Assembly: GCA_025716815.1 (NCBI GenBank)
Contig: JAIXMN010000090.1
Location: 1 to 18,270 of the forward strand
Length of the DNA stretch: 18,270 nucleotides
Direction: 5' to 3'
DNA from: Dichotomocladium elegans
Lineage: Eukaryota; Mucoromycota; Mucoromycetes; Mucorales; Lichtheimiaceae
Shown: positions 16,238 to 18,270 of the stretch, in pieces
Layout: every line of letters starts with the position of its first letter
Numbering within the stretch: position 1 is the stretch's first letter
Notes under the pieces: generated by a model
Databases searched by the model: none
The model's input: the letters and a program-made list of their open reading frames with translations, nothing else
What the model was told of the DNA's origin: nothing
Position numbers and translations under genes: made by a program

Positions 16238-18270
16238 GTACCCCCCTCCCAGATTGTTGATCGTCCTCGAGCAACACATTCAGTAGGCCAGCGGCTTGCA
16301 TATGGCGACGTTCGGCAGCACGGGCAGCAGTGGGGTCGTACCAGGGATCTACGGGAGGACTGGAATTGACATGGATGGGGCGTAACCGATCAGTGTGAAC
16401 CCAAGATGGGTAGACTTGGCCATGGAGATCCTGGAGGTGATAAATGTCGGAATCAGGTTTCGTGGCGATAACCTTATACGGGCCTTTCCAGTTAAACTCA
16501 AGGCTCAACTTGTTTTCATGCCGCATCAAGACGTGATCACCAACGGAAAAAGTTTGCGGCTTTAAGTTGGCGTCCCACCGAGCCTTATCCTTGGCAGCAT
16601 TGTCTTGGAGTCGACGTTTGGCGAGTAAGCGCGCTTCGCGCAATCGACGAACCTCAGGCACGCGACCAGACACAGCAGGTACTTCTTCGGTGTCACCGGC
16701 AGCGGACACAACAAAGGGACGTAAATGGTCGCCAGGTAAGCGAGGCTCGACACCGTACACCAAGAAATATGGACTAAATCCAGTAGTACGATGTTTGCGG
16801 ACGCGACAAGCAAAAACTGCAGGCTCCACAAACTGGTCCCAGTGGTGAATACGACCTTGAGTATACTTGCGTAACATTTGTTTCAGAATGCCGTTGGTCC
16901 GCTCCACCTTGGCATTGGTTCTCAGGTGGAAAGCACTTGTAAAAATGTGATTGACCTTGATACGACCGAGGTAGTTGGCCAACACCTTGGACATAAAATT
17001 AGCACCGTGGTCTGTACAGATTTCTTCGGGGCAGCCGAAAGGTAAAACGATCTCCTCATAAATAAAGTCGGCGATGGCCTCACCAGTGGCATCAGATACG
17101 GCACGAGCAATGGTCCAGTTTGTGGCGTAGTCGACAGCAACAAGCAACCAGCGATTACCTTTGGCCGTAGTTGGCAGTTCGCCCACAAAGTCTAAATGCC
17201 ATCGAGAGAAGACGGGCGGCACCTCCAAAGGTTTCATAGGTGCATGATGGACATGGCGATCAGTCTTGGCAGCGAGTTGGCACTGCTGGCACGAGGCCAA
17301 CCAGTCTTGGATATCTCTTCGCATATCTGGCCACCACCAACGCTTGTGCATCAGGTCATACACCGTGGTTTTTCCCGCGTGGCCGAACGACTTGTGGAAT
17401 TGCTCGACCAAGTCTGCGCGACGAGCAAACAATACGTAGCGCACTTCTTGAATATCGTCACCGATCCGAAGTTTACGATAGACCTGATCATTGCGCACTG
17501 CAAACTTGTCCTTATGTTTTTCGAGCAGATCCTTGTACATGGGTGGCCACTTGTTGTCGGCGAGGGCATAAAACTTTGGCCAGTCGGATTCTTGCACTGC
17601 CTTGACTGCGTAGAGGAACTCTGGTTCCAAACTTGTTTCCTTGGTGACGCACTCAGGGCCATCCCGTCTGGACAGCAGATCGGGTATGTGGTTGTCCTTA
17701 CCGGGTTTGTATTGGATATCCGGGTCGTACAGTTCCAGCTCGGCAATCCATCTGGTCAGGCGAGGCGTTGGCTTGGTTTGGGTCCGGAAATACTTCAGCG
17801 GATGGTGATCGGTGAACACTGTGTAACGTCGGCCTTCGACGAAGCAACGCCAGGTCCGCAGGGCATGAAGGATGGCCAGCAACTCCCTTTCTTGGACAGG
17901 ATAGTTCCGCTCGGCAGCAGAAAGCTTCTTAGACTCAAAGGCTAACGGGTGCATTGCACCATCGGGTCCGCGTTGTAGTAGCACAGCGCCCACACCAAAG
18001 TCAGAAGCATCCGTCTCGATCACATACGGGGCCGCTGGGTTTGGTGCAACAAAATGGGTGCGTCACTCATGCGGGTCTTGATTTCCTCAAACGCGCGCTG
18101 GCAGTCCGGAGTCCATTTGATTGACCTTTTCTTTGCTCCCGTACCCTTTGTCAAGTCTGTCAGAGGCGACGCAATGGCAGCGAAATCGCGAATGAAGCGT
18201 CGATAGTGCGAACCGAGACCAACAAACTGACGAACTTCCTGTACATTCGTGGGGACCGGCCATCCTTGAT
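16230..18270 (-). pseudogene. pol: Element C pol: RT thumb, RNase H and integrase (one frameshift, 5' incomplete)
   Basis: From the window edge the frame encodes WPVPTNVQEVRQFVGLGSHY (RT thumb/connection). At about 18040-18050 a single missing base shifts it. From 18023 a clean 597-codon frame runs to TAG 16230. In that frame RNase H starts IETDASDFGVGAV and contains TDHHPLKYF. The integrase zinc region has H210, H215, C245 and C248. The catalytic core has D278, D338 and E374, exact D,D-35-E spacing. The usual HPQTNGKVER is HLRTNAKVER here. The GPY/F module is NKLSLEFNWKGPYKV (about 504-518). There is no chromodomain. The codon at 18023 is GTG inside a polyprotein, not a real start. The frameshift is the only visible lesion. 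Confidence 0.9.
16241..16250 (-). promoter_or_regulatory. Polypurine tract of element C
   Basis: GGGAGGGGGG (- strand) is followed by TAC and then the LTR. The pol frame reads through it (GRGVLS) and stops just inside the LTR. Confidence 0.85.

Larger units (their letters stand above)
15943..18270 (-). mobile_element. Element C: Ty3/gypsy retrotransposon, 3' part (continues past the window)
   Basis: On the - strand the order is RT thumb, RNase H, integrase, PPT and 3' LTR. It belongs to the same broad family as element B but differs clearly in sequence and LTR, and it is far less damaged: one frameshift and no internal stop over about 600 codons. Confidence 0.92.

Noticed and set aside
17196..17945. 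249-codon frame on the + strand
   Set aside because: It is antisense to the RNase H-integrase frame of element C, which has full domain and catalytic-residue support. A shadow frame.

Overview
The window is almost entirely transposable elements, nested and abutting, and I see no host gene. The elements point to a filamentous fungus, most likely a basidiomycete: introns of 55-67 nt with GT...AG ends, Tf1/sushi-type chromodomain Ty3/gypsy retrotransposons (chromoviruses), and a fungal Tnp2-type CACTA transposon. The species cannot be named from the sequence.

Layout. (1) Element A, a Ty3/gypsy chromovirus on the + strand, spans 33-11490. It has two 419-bp LTRs that differ at only four positions, a Tf1-like self-priming primer-binding site, gag, protease, RT, RNase H, integrase, a chromodomain and a polypurine tract. 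Its frames carry several indels and an RT deletion, so it is coding-dead. (2) A CACTA DNA transposon of 5873 bp (2636-8508) sits inside the RT codons of A. It has matching CACTG termini and a 3-bp CTT duplication. Removing it together with one CTT restores the RT motif DIRNAYH exactly. It carries two convergent, intron-containing genes: a 288-aa accessory protein of unknown function (+) and a 965-aa Tnp2-type transposase (-). Both are open after splicing, so this copy may still be functional. (3) Element B, the 3' part of a second gypsy family on the + strand, spans 11491-15899. It runs from the gag zinc knuckle to the 3' LTR. It is inactivated by TGA stops and frameshifts, and is interrupted by a 365-bp fold-back MITE (12277-12641) inserted at a TA. 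(4) Element C, a relative of B on the - strand, spans 15943-18270 and runs off the window. It has a 295-bp 3' LTR and a long, nearly intact RNase H-integrase frame. B and C lie tail to tail with 43 bp between their LTRs.

Order of events that the sequence supports: the MITE entered B, and the CACTA element entered A, in both cases into an existing pol gene. A appears to lie in B's gag, but its flanks do not form a target-site duplication, so that junction may have been rearranged. The least conventional parts are the unassigned CACTA accessory protein with its asymmetric subterminal repeats, the self-priming signal of A, and the long-armed MITE.
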